A stretch of DNA of 64,000 nt from contig PFGG01000009.1 in NCBI GenBank assembly GCA_002783405.1, positions 18,257 through 82,256 on the forward strand. Reading direction: 5' to 3'. This document shows, in pieces, positions 51,275 to 58,781 of the stretch (positions are counted from its first letter, which is position 1; the number at the start of each line of letters is the position of its first letter). The notes under the pieces were generated by a model. That model worked only from the letters and a program-made list of their open reading frames with translations, was not told the DNA's origin and ran no database searches. Both the position numbers and the translations under genes were made by a program. This DNA comes from a bacterium (Candidatus Blackallbacteria) CG13_big_fil_rev_8_21_14_2_50_49_14 (GTDB lineage Bacteria; Cyanobacteriota; Sericytochromatia; UBA7694).

Positions 51275-52638
51275 AGCTTCAGATATTCCAGCACATCGTC
51301 ATAAAAGCCACTTTGATTGGCATACAGTGCGTAATTGCGGGCACTGGTTAGCCATTCCTTGACGGTTGAGCGGGTTTGCTTCAGGGCTGTCAGTAAATCT
51401 TTCTGGCGCAGGGGAGTTGGGGTTCCTGTTTTGATCGCTTCGCGCAGACGGGTTTCAATCGCCCGATCGACCAAGGCTTTGAGGTCTGCGCCTGAAAAAC
51501 CCTCAGTTTTTTTGGCGAGTTCAGAAGCGTTGATTTTTTCAATAGGTTTACCTGCCAAAAGCAGATTTAAAATCGCTTCACGGCTTTCAAGATCGGGAGG
51601 AGGAACAAACAAGACCCTGTCAAAGCGGCCGGGACGGCGGAAAGCTGTGTCGAGATGCCAGGGCGCATTGGTCGCAGCCAGAATCAGAACCCCTTCATTT
51701 TGAGCCTGAATGCCATCCAGTTCGGTTAAAAACTGGTTGATCAGGTGTCGGCCTGCGCTTTGACGCATATCGCTGCGACTGGCCCCCAAGGCGTCTACTT
51801 CATCAAAGAACAGAACACAGGGAGTGGCTTTGCGGGCTTGTTCAAAGATTTCATGCAGATTTTTTTCGCTTTGGCCTAGCCACATATCGAGAATATCGTT
51901 GATGCCCACTGAGAGAAACGAAGCCTGTACTTCACCTGCCGTGGCACGGGCCAAATGGGTTTTGCCACAGCCTGGCGGGCCATACATCAAGATTCCTCCC
52001 CCAGCAGACTTTCCATAGGCGGCATAGAGTTCAGGGTGTTTGAGGGGATGAATGATCTTGATTTCAATTTCTTCTTTGATCGTTTGCATGCCCCCAATAT
52101 CTGAAAAATCCAAATCGGGTTTTTCCAACGGAAGGGGGCCTTGAACTGCATTAAAGTCTTGTGCCGGAACCTTTTCCAAGGGCAGTTCTGGGGGGGCTAT
52201 TTCATAAAGTGTGGGCATTTCGTCTGGCGGTTCGTAAAAGGGGATCATGCTTTCCAGTTGGTTGTCCTGCAAACCGGGTTGCAGTTCACGGGCTTTGAGG
52301 TAGTGGTGGGTGGCTGCACCTATATCCCCTTTTTGCGCCATCAGGTGCGCGCTGAGTAGATACGCACCCACGGGGGGACGGGGCTCTGAGAGCAAGTCTT
52401 CAAGCAGAACTTGGGCTGCTGAACGTTTTTCCTGTTTAAAAAAAACTTCAGCCAAGGCCAAACGTATCGCCGGATCATGGCTTTGCAGACGCAGGGCCTG
52501 TCTGTACTCTGTTTCAGCCGCTTCCAAGTCGCCCTGGGCCATGAGGATATCTCCCAGATGTTTGCGTAAATGCGGGTTGTCGGGAGTGGCTTCTAGGGCT
52601 TTGCGTAAACTGGCGATCAGTTCCTGATCAAATGGCAT
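51271..52638 (-). CDS. TPR-AAA+ ATPase
   Basis: 455 residues. Residues 1-125 hold about three TPRs ('LEAAETEYRQALRLQSHDP'). A proline/glutamate-rich linker (135-175) precedes a classical AAA+ module: 'FSDIGGMQTIKEEIEIKI' as in Cdc48/FtsH types, Walker A GPPGCGKT (220-227), Walker B LFFDE (276-280), sensor 1 'LILAATNAPW', and the arginine-finger 'RRPGRFDRVLF'. 'EGFSGADLKALVDRAIETRL' forms the lid domain. No protease domain. AAA+ proteins of this type extract or remodel proteins; TPRs choose the client. GAGGAG lies nine bases before the ATG. Coupled (GTGA) to the TPR membrane gene. Confidence 0.9.
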   Translation of the reverse strand: MPFDQELIASLRKALEATPDNPHLRKHLGDILMAQGDLEAAETEYRQALRLQSHDPAIRLALAEVFFKQEKRSAAQVLLEDLLSEPRPPVGAYLLSAHLMAQKGDIGAATHHYLKARELQPGLQDNQLESMIPFYEPPDEMPTLYEIAPPELPLEKVPAQDFNAVQGPLPLEKPDLDFSDIGGMQTIKEEIEIKIIHPLKHPELYAAYGKSAGGGILMYGPPGCGKTHLARATAGEVQASFLSVGINDILDMWLGQSEKNLHEIFEQARKATPCVLFFDEVDALGASRSDMRQSAGRHLINQFLTELDGIQAQNEGVLILAATNAPWHLDTAFRRPGRFDRVLFVPPPDLESREAILNLLLAGKPIEKINASELAKKTEGFSGADLKALVDRAIETRLREAIKTGTPTPLRQKDLLTALKQTRSTVKEWLTSARNYALYANQSGFYDDVLEYLKL

Positions 52639-52703
52639 GCCGATGGGCTCCTCTGTTCGAATATCTGTATTCTAGCCCAAGCTGGCTGGGCGACTCCAGA
52701 ATA

Positions 52704-53882
52704 TTAGGTGATTTTTTCAAGTTGCCAAATCCCATCCCAATCTTCGGGTGCGTTTTCGGGTAAGGTGTGCAAACGGCGGGCCAGTGTTTGGGCGACGGTG
52801 TCTTTGTGTAGATTGGGAGCCTGTAAACAGGCGCGTGCTTGCGGGAATTTACCTTGACGGTAGAGCGTTAAGGCTTGGTGGTAAGCGCTCAGAATGGAGT
52901 CTGAACCCGGTGCTTGGCTGTTTTCATCCCAGGCATAAATTTTGACGGGTTCTTCTTTGCCTGCAACCCTGACGGTATCGACTTCACGCAAAAAAGGGCG
53001 GGTACGTGAGGCTTCATGATAGAGTGCTTCGCTGATCATGATTTGTGTGCCGTATTCTTTATTGGTGTATTCCAGGCGAGAGGCCAAATTGACGGTGTCA
53101 CCAAAAATATCAATGGCGGCTTCTTCATGCCTGAGGGTTATCTCGCCCATGTGCAGACCTACGCGCAAGCGAAGATGTGGATAATCTGGAATGGTTCGAA
53201 AGGCGCGCACGGCTTCCCAGGCAAAGGCCAGGGCCTGATCTGCGACACTCAAACCCCCTGCTGGCAGAGCATAGAGTCCAAAGGCACACATTAGGCCATC
53301 TCCCAATTGTTTAAGTGGCAAGCCACGATAGACCAAGATCCGGTCTTCGAGTTTTGATATTTCAGTTTGAATGGCTTGTGTAAAAGCCTTGCCTTCTTTT
53401 TCCGACAGCCGTGTTGAGTCAGCCAGGTCTAAAAACACGACAATGCACTGCTTGGCATATTCTTCCTGTAAGGGCGGAGCCCCCAGCACTTGAAAGGCTT
53501 GGTCTCCCAGTTGTAGCTGATCTCCCGCGCGAATTACGGCATGCAGCGTTTTGACCTGATTATGCAGAATTCCGTTGGTGGAATGTAAATCACGCATCCA
53601 GTAGTGTTTGCCAAATTTGTAAATGGCGAGATGGTAGCGTGAGACGGTTTTGGAATTGAGACTGAGGGTACAACCTGCATCACGCCCCAGCAGAACTGGT
53701 GCAAGGCCCAAAACATGGCGAAAACCCATTCCTTCAAGAAGCAGGCCTTCTTCTTCAAGCGGTTCTTCGTCAAATGATAAGCCCCCAATGATGGTTGCCT
53801 CTTCATCCCAATCTTGTGTATCGAGAGGAGATTGGGCCATATATTTTGCGAGGATGTCTGGGTTGAGTTTATCTGTATCCAT
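52704..53882 (-). CDS. FHA domain plus class III adenylate/guanylate cyclase
   Basis: 392 residues. FHA domain at about 55-135: 'LLGRDAGCTLSLNSKTVSRY' with Gly 66-Arg 67 and Ser 81-Arg-x-His 84, then 'RDLHSTNG' with Asn 103-Gly 104, i.e. phosphothreonine-binding. Cyclase at about 145-315: metal Asp 152 ('VVFLDLADSTRLSE') and Asp 195 ('KQLGDGLMCAFG'), Lys 191 in the purine-specificity place, and 'GDTVNLASRLEYTN' with Asn 265 and Arg 269. All catalytic positions are intact, so cAMP production is likely. The C-terminal 70 residues are helical. No membrane segment. It is the first gene of a minus-strand group with the TPR-AAA+ and TPR membrane genes, 65 bases upstream of them. Confidence 0.9.
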   Translation of the reverse strand: MDTDKLNPDILAKYMAQSPLDTQDWDEEATIIGGLSFDEEPLEEEGLLLEGMGFRHVLGLAPVLLGRDAGCTLSLNSKTVSRYHLAIYKFGKHYWMRDLHSTNGILHNQVKTLHAVIRAGDQLQLGDQAFQVLGAPPLQEEYAKQCIVVFLDLADSTRLSEKEGKAFTQAIQTEISKLEDRILVYRGLPLKQLGDGLMCAFGLYALPAGGLSVADQALAFAWEAVRAFRTIPDYPHLRLRVGLHMGEITLRHEEAAIDIFGDTVNLASRLEYTNKEYGTQIMISEALYHEASRTRPFLREVDTVRVAGKEEPVKIYAWDENSQAPGSDSILSAYHQALTLYRQGKFPQARACLQAPNLHKDTVAQTLARRLHTLPENAPEDWDGIWQLEKIT

Positions 53883-54025
53883 ACCAGATGGGTCTATGCT
53901 CTTAGAATTCTTAAAATTTAGGCAGTGGTGTTTCCTATTGTAGCTGATTCAAACCTATTTGTCTCTTTACGGAACCAGGGGCGCGAATTGTAATCCTGCG
54001 CATAGATCATTCTGAAAGAGTTGGG

Positions 54026-54031
54026 TATAAT
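54026..54031 (+). promoter_or_regulatory. -10 element before the CitMHS-like transporter gene
   Basis: A perfect TATAAT lies 22 bases before the ATG at 54053. No clear -35 is seen at 17 bases. Transcription would start near 54038, leaving a leader of about 15 bases with only a weak ribosome site. Confidence 0.55.
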
Positions 54032-54052
54032 CCTTCAGAGATACAAAATTCT

Positions 54053-55537
54053 ATGCAAACTCTTCAAATCATCCTGATATTTTTAAGCTTTGCAGGCATG
54101 ACACTCTTAATGGTAACCCGTCTGATGCCTGCGCTTCTGGCGCTTCCCCTCTTGGCTGTCTTATTGGCCTTGGCTGGCGGCGTTCCCTTGCCCTATGTGC
54201 TTGAATATGTGGTGGGGGCCGGGCCAGCGAAGCTTTCTGGTGCCTATGTGGTGGCGATGTTTGGTGGCATGTTGGGGGCCATTCTGCAAAAAACCGGAGT
54301 GGCCGAAAATTTTATTAAAAAAGGTGCAGAATTATCAGGGGACAACCCCTGGTTGATTTCTGTCACCATGTTGAGCCTGATCATTCTACTTTTTACGACC
54401 CTGGGGGGCTTGGGGGCGATTATCATGGTCGCAACCATTGTTTTGCCCGTGCTGGTTTCAGTCGGGGTTGGGCCTTTGACAACCGTGGGCATTTTTCTCT
54501 TGGGAATTTCAATTGGCGGCACCCTGAATGTGGGCAATTGGGCCTTGTATACCGGTGCAATGGGCTTAAAGCCTGAGCAGGTTCGTCCCTTTGCCTTGAT
54601 CATGTTTGCGATTGTTTTTTCGATCTCCTTGCTCTATATCACCCTGCAGCTCTGGCGGGATGGCCATGACCTGAATTGGAAAAAACTGGCCCGCAACAGT
54701 CTGCTGGTACTCGGTTGTGGCGCTGGGGGAACGGTTTTCTGGGGCATGGGCATGAGTGAGGCTTCACGTGCCCTGGTTATGCAAGGACTGGGTTACTGCA
54801 TGTTGGGCCTGAAGTGGGTGGTGGGTATTTTGCTTTTGGCACTTTTGGGGCTGGTGATCAACCGTGCGATTCATGGTTTGAATAAGCGGGGCGAAGTTCA
54901 CTGGAGTGCCTTTTTCTCTCCGATTTTGCCCCTGGTCTTGATTTTGCTCTATAACGTGAATTTTGTCGCTGCGTTTGTGATCGGTTTGCTTTATGCCTTT
55001 GCGTCTACCTGGCGCAAGGGGCATTTGAATGTGCTGATTCAATCCTGTCTTGAAGGGGCGGGCATGGTCATGCCGGCAGTGATTCTGATGTTTGGCATTG
55101 GCATGATTTTGATTGCGATCATGGGGCCTGGCGGTGATTTGCCCAAAGAAGTTTTTCCCAATGGCTGGCCTGTTCTCAGCCTGATTCAACCCTTGGTCAA
55201 AGCCGTAATTCCGACCCACCCCTTGGCCTATGTGCTGCTTTTTACCCTGATGGCACCTTTGGCGCTGTACCGCGGCCCGCTCAATCTGTGGGGCATGGGG
55301 TTTGGTCTGGCCACAGTTTTTCTGGCTTCAGGTCTGCCGCCTGCGGCTGTGATGGGGCTTTTGATGTCAGTGGGGCAGGTTCAGGGCATCAGTGACCCTA
55401 CCAATACGCAAAATGTTTGGCTGGCCAATGAAATGCGTGTGGACGTACAAAAAGTGCTCTGGAATACCTTGCCCTATGCCTGGGGAGCAGCCAGTTTGGG
55501 CTTGATGGCCGCTGCTCTGCTCTATCTGCGGGGTTAA
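54053..55537 (+). CDS. CitMHS-like organic-anion transporter
   Basis: 494 residues with twelve or more membrane helices. 'GGMLGAILQKTGVAENFIKK' and 'FTTLGGLGAIIMVATIVLP' are inverted-repeat motifs of citrate/CitMHS and related ion transporters, and 'ISDPTNTQNVWLANEM' in the C-terminal half is a matching late motif. Such carriers import citrate-metal, C4-dicarboxylates or similar acids with a cation. The stop is two bases before the HyuA gene, so the pair is co-transcribed; the transporter probably supplies the substrate of the enzyme. Substrate is inferred, not read. Confidence 0.82.
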   Translation: MQTLQIILIFLSFAGMTLLMVTRLMPALLALPLLAVLLALAGGVPLPYVLEYVVGAGPAKLSGAYVVAMFGGMLGAILQKTGVAENFIKKGAELSGDNPWLISVTMLSLIILLFTTLGGLGAIIMVATIVLPVLVSVGVGPLTTVGIFLLGISIGGTLNVGNWALYTGAMGLKPEQVRPFALIMFAIVFSISLLYITLQLWRDGHDLNWKKLARNSLLVLGCGAGGTVFWGMGMSEASRALVMQGLGYCMLGLKWVVGILLLALLGLVINRAIHGLNKRGEVHWSAFFSPILPLVLILLYNVNFVAAFVIGLLYAFASTWRKGHLNVLIQSCLEGAGMVMPAVILMFGIGMILIAIMGPGGDLPKEVFPNGWPVLSLIQPLVKAVIPTHPLAYVLLFTLMAPLALYRGPLNLWGMGFGLATVFLASGLPPAAVMGLLMSVGQVQGISDPTNTQNVWLANEMRVDVQKVLWNTLPYAWGAASLGLMAAALLYLRG

Positions 55538-55539
55538 AC

Positions 55540-57687
55540 ATGCGCAAACTCAAAATTGGCATTGATGTGGGAGGAACCTTTACGCATGCAGTGGCCATTG
55601 ATATTCACCAACATAGCCTGGTGGGTAAAGCCTGTGTTCCCACCACCCATGGCGCAGCAGAAGGGGTTGCCAAAGGCGTGGTTGATTCACTTCACAGTCT
55701 TTTGAAGGCCTCAGATATTGCCCCTGAAGAAGTCATCTTGATCGCGCATTCTACGACCCAGGCGACCAATGCTCTTTTAGAAGGGGATGTGGCCAAGGTG
55801 GGAATTATTGGCCTGGGTTCGGGCTTAGAAGGCCTGCGTGCTCGTCAGGAAACCCATTTAAATCAAATTGAACTCGCACCGGGTAAATTTTTACCCACCC
55901 ATTTCCGTTTTATTGATACCGGCAAACAGGAACTGAATGACACCAGTATCCGGGCCTTGATTCGTGATTTGGCAGTTGAAGGCGCAGAAGTCTTTGTGGC
56001 TTCAGAGGCGTTTGGTGTGGATCAACCTGAGCGGGAAGATCGGATTGTTCAGATTGCTGAAAGTATGGGGTTTTTAGCCACTGCCGCCAGTCGTATTTCA
56101 CGTCTCTATGGTTTGCGGGTGCGCACACGTACCGCTGTACTCAACGCCAGTATGATGCCCAAAATGCTGGAAACCGCCAATATGACAGAAAAAGCCATAC
56201 GTGAAAGTGGCATTCAGGCTCCGCTGATGGTGATGCGCTCCGATGGCGGCATTATGGATATTGCCGAAATGCGTAAGCGCCCGATCTTAACCATGCTCTC
56301 AGGTCCTGCTGCGGGTGTAGCTGCAGCCTTGATGTTTGCAAGAGTTTCAGATGGTATTTTTATTGAAGTGGGCGGCACCTCGAGTGACATCTCCGTGATT
56401 CGCAATGGCAAACCCCAAATCAAGTCTGCGCAAATCGCAGGCCAAAGACTCTATGTGCAAACCCTTGACGTACGTACCCTGGGGATCGCCGGAGGCTCCA
56501 TTCCCCGTATCAAACATCAAACGGTGCATGATGTAGGGCCTCGAAGCGCGCATATCGCTGCCTTGGCCTATCCCGCCTATGCCCAAAATCCAGATTTCAG
56601 CCTCTTGGAAATAGAGCTGATTCAGCCCAAATCTGGTGACCCTTCAGATTATCTGGTGCTCAAACGGGGCGAAGAGCGTTATACCCTCACCCCTACCGAG
56701 GCCTCGTGGTATCTGAAGCTTGTCAAGGAGGCGGGGCATGGTGAAGCCAATCAAGCGGCTGTGAATTCAGTGATCGAGACCCTGGCTCAAAAATGGGGAA
56801 TCTCGGGAGAAGCCTTGGCCCGGTCTATTTTGAGCCATGCCGCAGAAAAAATTCGCCCGGTTTTAAAACAACTGATGCGTGAATACAAATTGACGCCTGC
56901 TTTAACCCAATTGGTGGGAGGGGGTGGAGGTGCCTCTGCTTTGGTTCCTTTTACAGCCCAAGCCATGCAATTGCCTCACTTTATTGCAGAGCATGCAGAG
57001 GTTATCTCTGCGATTGGCGCTGCTTTGGGAATGATTCGTGACTCAGTCGAGCGAAATTTACTCAATCCCAGCAACGAAGAGATTCTCAGCCTGCGTCAAC
57101 AGGCGCTGGACTCTGTGGTTGCAATGGGGGCAATTCCTGAAACCGTTGAGGTTTCGATTGAAATTGACAGTCAAAATCGCAAAGTCAGAGCGATTGCCAT
57201 GGGCTCAAGCGATATGCGCAGCCGTGAAGCAGAAGCGAAAATTCTTTCAGAACAAGAACTGATCGAAAAGGTGGCCCAAGCCCTTCAGGTTCAACCTCAG
57301 GAAATTCAAAACTACGGTGCTTCACGCCATTTGTATGCCATGGGCCAAGCCTGGGAAGACAAGCGTCTGTTTGGGCTTTATAAGCGCAATACCCATCGGA
57401 TCCGTGTGGTCGACAATGAAGGTACGATCCGCCTGCAATTGCAGGATGCTCAGGTTTTTTCCCTCAGTCTGGCCCAGGTGGTGGGGCAAATACGTACGGT
57501 ACTTGAAGAAATGACAAGTTACGGTGATGCGGGGGGGCTTTTGCCGGATCTGTATCTTTTGGCTGGGCCACGCATTATCGATCTCAGTGGTTTGCTGAAT
57601 GAGGGCCAGATTCTTGCCTTGTTTGAAATTGAAACCCGGAGCTTTTCACCTGACGAAGCCTGTGTGCTTTTGGCTTCTGGAAAATAA
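55540..57687 (+). CDS. Hydantoinase/oxoprolinase family protein (HyuA-type)
   Basis: 715 residues. Actin-like ATPase motifs are clear: 'IGIDVGGTFTHAVAID', 'VILIAHSTTQATNALLEGDV', 'IFIEVGGTSSDISVI', 'LVGGGGGASALVPFTAQAM'. The N-terminal Hydant_A_N and Hydantoinase_A parts are both present. Members use ATP to open cyclic amides such as 5-oxoproline, hydantoins or related lactams, usually with a HyuB partner. No HyuB is visible downstream: a 134-base gap with a promoter follows. It may work alone, or use a partner elsewhere. Coupled closely to the CitMHS-like carrier. The exact substrate is unknown. Confidence 0.9.
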   Translation: MRKLKIGIDVGGTFTHAVAIDIHQHSLVGKACVPTTHGAAEGVAKGVVDSLHSLLKASDIAPEEVILIAHSTTQATNALLEGDVAKVGIIGLGSGLEGLRARQETHLNQIELAPGKFLPTHFRFIDTGKQELNDTSIRALIRDLAVEGAEVFVASEAFGVDQPEREDRIVQIAESMGFLATAASRISRLYGLRVRTRTAVLNASMMPKMLETANMTEKAIRESGIQAPLMVMRSDGGIMDIAEMRKRPILTMLSGPAAGVAAALMFARVSDGIFIEVGGTSSDISVIRNGKPQIKSAQIAGQRLYVQTLDVRTLGIAGGSIPRIKHQTVHDVGPRSAHIAALAYPAYAQNPDFSLLEIELIQPKSGDPSDYLVLKRGEERYTLTPTEASWYLKLVKEAGHGEANQAAVNSVIETLAQKWGISGEALARSILSHAAEKIRPVLKQLMREYKLTPALTQLVGGGGGASALVPFTAQAMQLPHFIAEHAEVISAIGAALGMIRDSVERNLLNPSNEEILSLRQQALDSVVAMGAIPETVEVSIEIDSQNRKVRAIAMGSSDMRSREAEAKILSEQELIEKVAQALQVQPQEIQNYGASRHLYAMGQAWEDKRLFGLYKRNTHRIRVVDNEGTIRLQLQDAQVFSLSLAQVVGQIRTVLEEMTSYGDAGGLLPDLYLLAGPRIIDLSGLLNEGQILALFEIETRSFSPDEACVLLASGK

Positions 57688-57734
57688 TTCCTACTTTTTT
57701 ATCTGATTTTTTGAGCTTCCCATGATCGGCTGTC

Positions 57735-57796
57735 TTGACGGTTCTTCTCTGTGCCTTTATGCTGATGAAATGACATATGTCAAAGATATGTCAAAG
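57735..57796 (+). promoter_or_regulatory. Promoter and candidate operator of the CarH-like gene
   Basis: TTGACG (57735-57740) and TATGCT (57758-57763) lie exactly 17 bases apart. Just beyond the expected start at about 57770 is the perfect 12-base palindrome TGACATATGTCA (57771-57782), overlapped by a tandem repeat of ATATGTCAAAG (57775-57785 and 57786-57796). That arrangement suggests repeated binding sites for the MerR-type regulator encoded downstream, i.e. autorepression. No footprinting or homologue comparison was available. Confidence 0.65.
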
Positions 57797-57821
57797 TCAG
57801 ACGGAATGAAGGTAAATAAAA

Positions 57822-58781
57822 ATGCCGACAACTCTTGAATTCTCAGCAGAAACCCCCCGATATTCGGTAAAACAAGCAGCTGAACTGACAGGTCTGAGCT
57901 TAAATCAAGTTCGTCTTTGGGAAAGACGCTACCAACTGATCGATCCGCAACGTGCAGAAAATGGATACCGTCTTTACTCGCAGGATGACCTGGATATTTT
58001 GAAATATGCCTTGCGCGAAACGCAGCGCGGTGTAACGATTCAGGTCGTTTCCGAACAGGTCCGCGCCCACCGAGCCCAAATTATTGAAAAAGCGCGCCAA
58101 AAGAAAAAATCGCAACCCGTGAAAGTCAATCCTGATGATGCCTTTCTCGTTCCCAATCTTGAGCAGTTGATTCAGGCTGTTCAGGATGCCGATGCTGTCA
58201 AGTTTGAGCGTATGCTGGTTCAGGCCCAGGCGGGTCAAAGCTTTGCGAATGCATTGCGAACAGTTGACCTGCCTGTCTTGGCACGCATTGGAGAGTTAAC
58301 TATACTGGGAGCTGTCAATATTGCAGCTTCGCATTTGGCCTCTGCGATTATCCGCCGCAGAATTCTTTCGCATTTGCAAAATCTGGGGGTTTATGAGCAT
58401 GCCCAACCCGTTCTTTTGGCCTGTGTGCCAAATGAATACCATGAGATTGGTTTGCTCTGTGCCATGATGGAATTAACCCAACGCATGATCCCCACTCTTT
58501 ATTTCGGTGCCAATTTGCCCCATTCCGAACTCGAATTATATGCTCAAAAATCAAAACCTTCAGCGATTGTTTTGTCTGTGGTGGCTCCTTTGCGTGACCG
58601 TGAAGCGCAGCACCTGGTGGAGCGCTTACAGGCCGGTTTGGTTAAGCATTTTCCAGTCGCGGTTGGGGGCTATGAAGCTGAAAAAAGACGCCATTTGTTT
58701 GAAGCCAGCGGTATCAAAGTTTTTAAAAATATTGAAGAGCTGCTCAAGTGGCGGGTGATCCGCCAACTGGGAAAAGCTTAA
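57822..58781 (+). CDS. MerR-type B12-binding regulator, CarH/LitR-like, with altered photosensing motif
   Basis: 319 residues. Residues 14-75 are a MerR-type winged helix ('YSVKQAAELTGLSLNQVRLW', 'RLYSQDDLDILKYALRE'). Residues about 105-185 are the four-helix bundle and 195-310 the B12-binding Rossmann domain with E-x-H-x2-G at 205-210 ('EYHEIG'), the ligand histidine being 207. In CarH a W-x9-E-H motif senses light through the cobalamin upper face; here it reads T160-x9-S170-H171, so Trp and Glu are lost but the axial His is kept. AAGGT precedes the ATG. It overlaps the convergent carrier gene by four bases. It probably binds a cobalamin, but light sensing may differ. Confidence 0.9.
   Translation: MPTTLEFSAETPRYSVKQAAELTGLSLNQVRLWERRYQLIDPQRAENGYRLYSQDDLDILKYALRETQRGVTIQVVSEQVRAHRAQIIEKARQKKKSQPVKVNPDDAFLVPNLEQLIQAVQDADAVKFERMLVQAQAGQSFANALRTVDLPVLARIGELTILGAVNIAASHLASAIIRRRILSHLQNLGVYEHAQPVLLACVPNEYHEIGLLCAMMELTQRMIPTLYFGANLPHSELELYAQKSKPSAIVLSVVAPLRDREAQHLVERLQAGLVKHFPVAVGGYEAEKRRHLFEASGIKVFKNIEELLKWRVIRQLGKA

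Noticed and set aside
57775..57796. Tandem 11-base repeat as the start of a CRISPR array or satellite
   Set aside because: Only two units without spacers, placed exactly at a promoter; an operator fits better.
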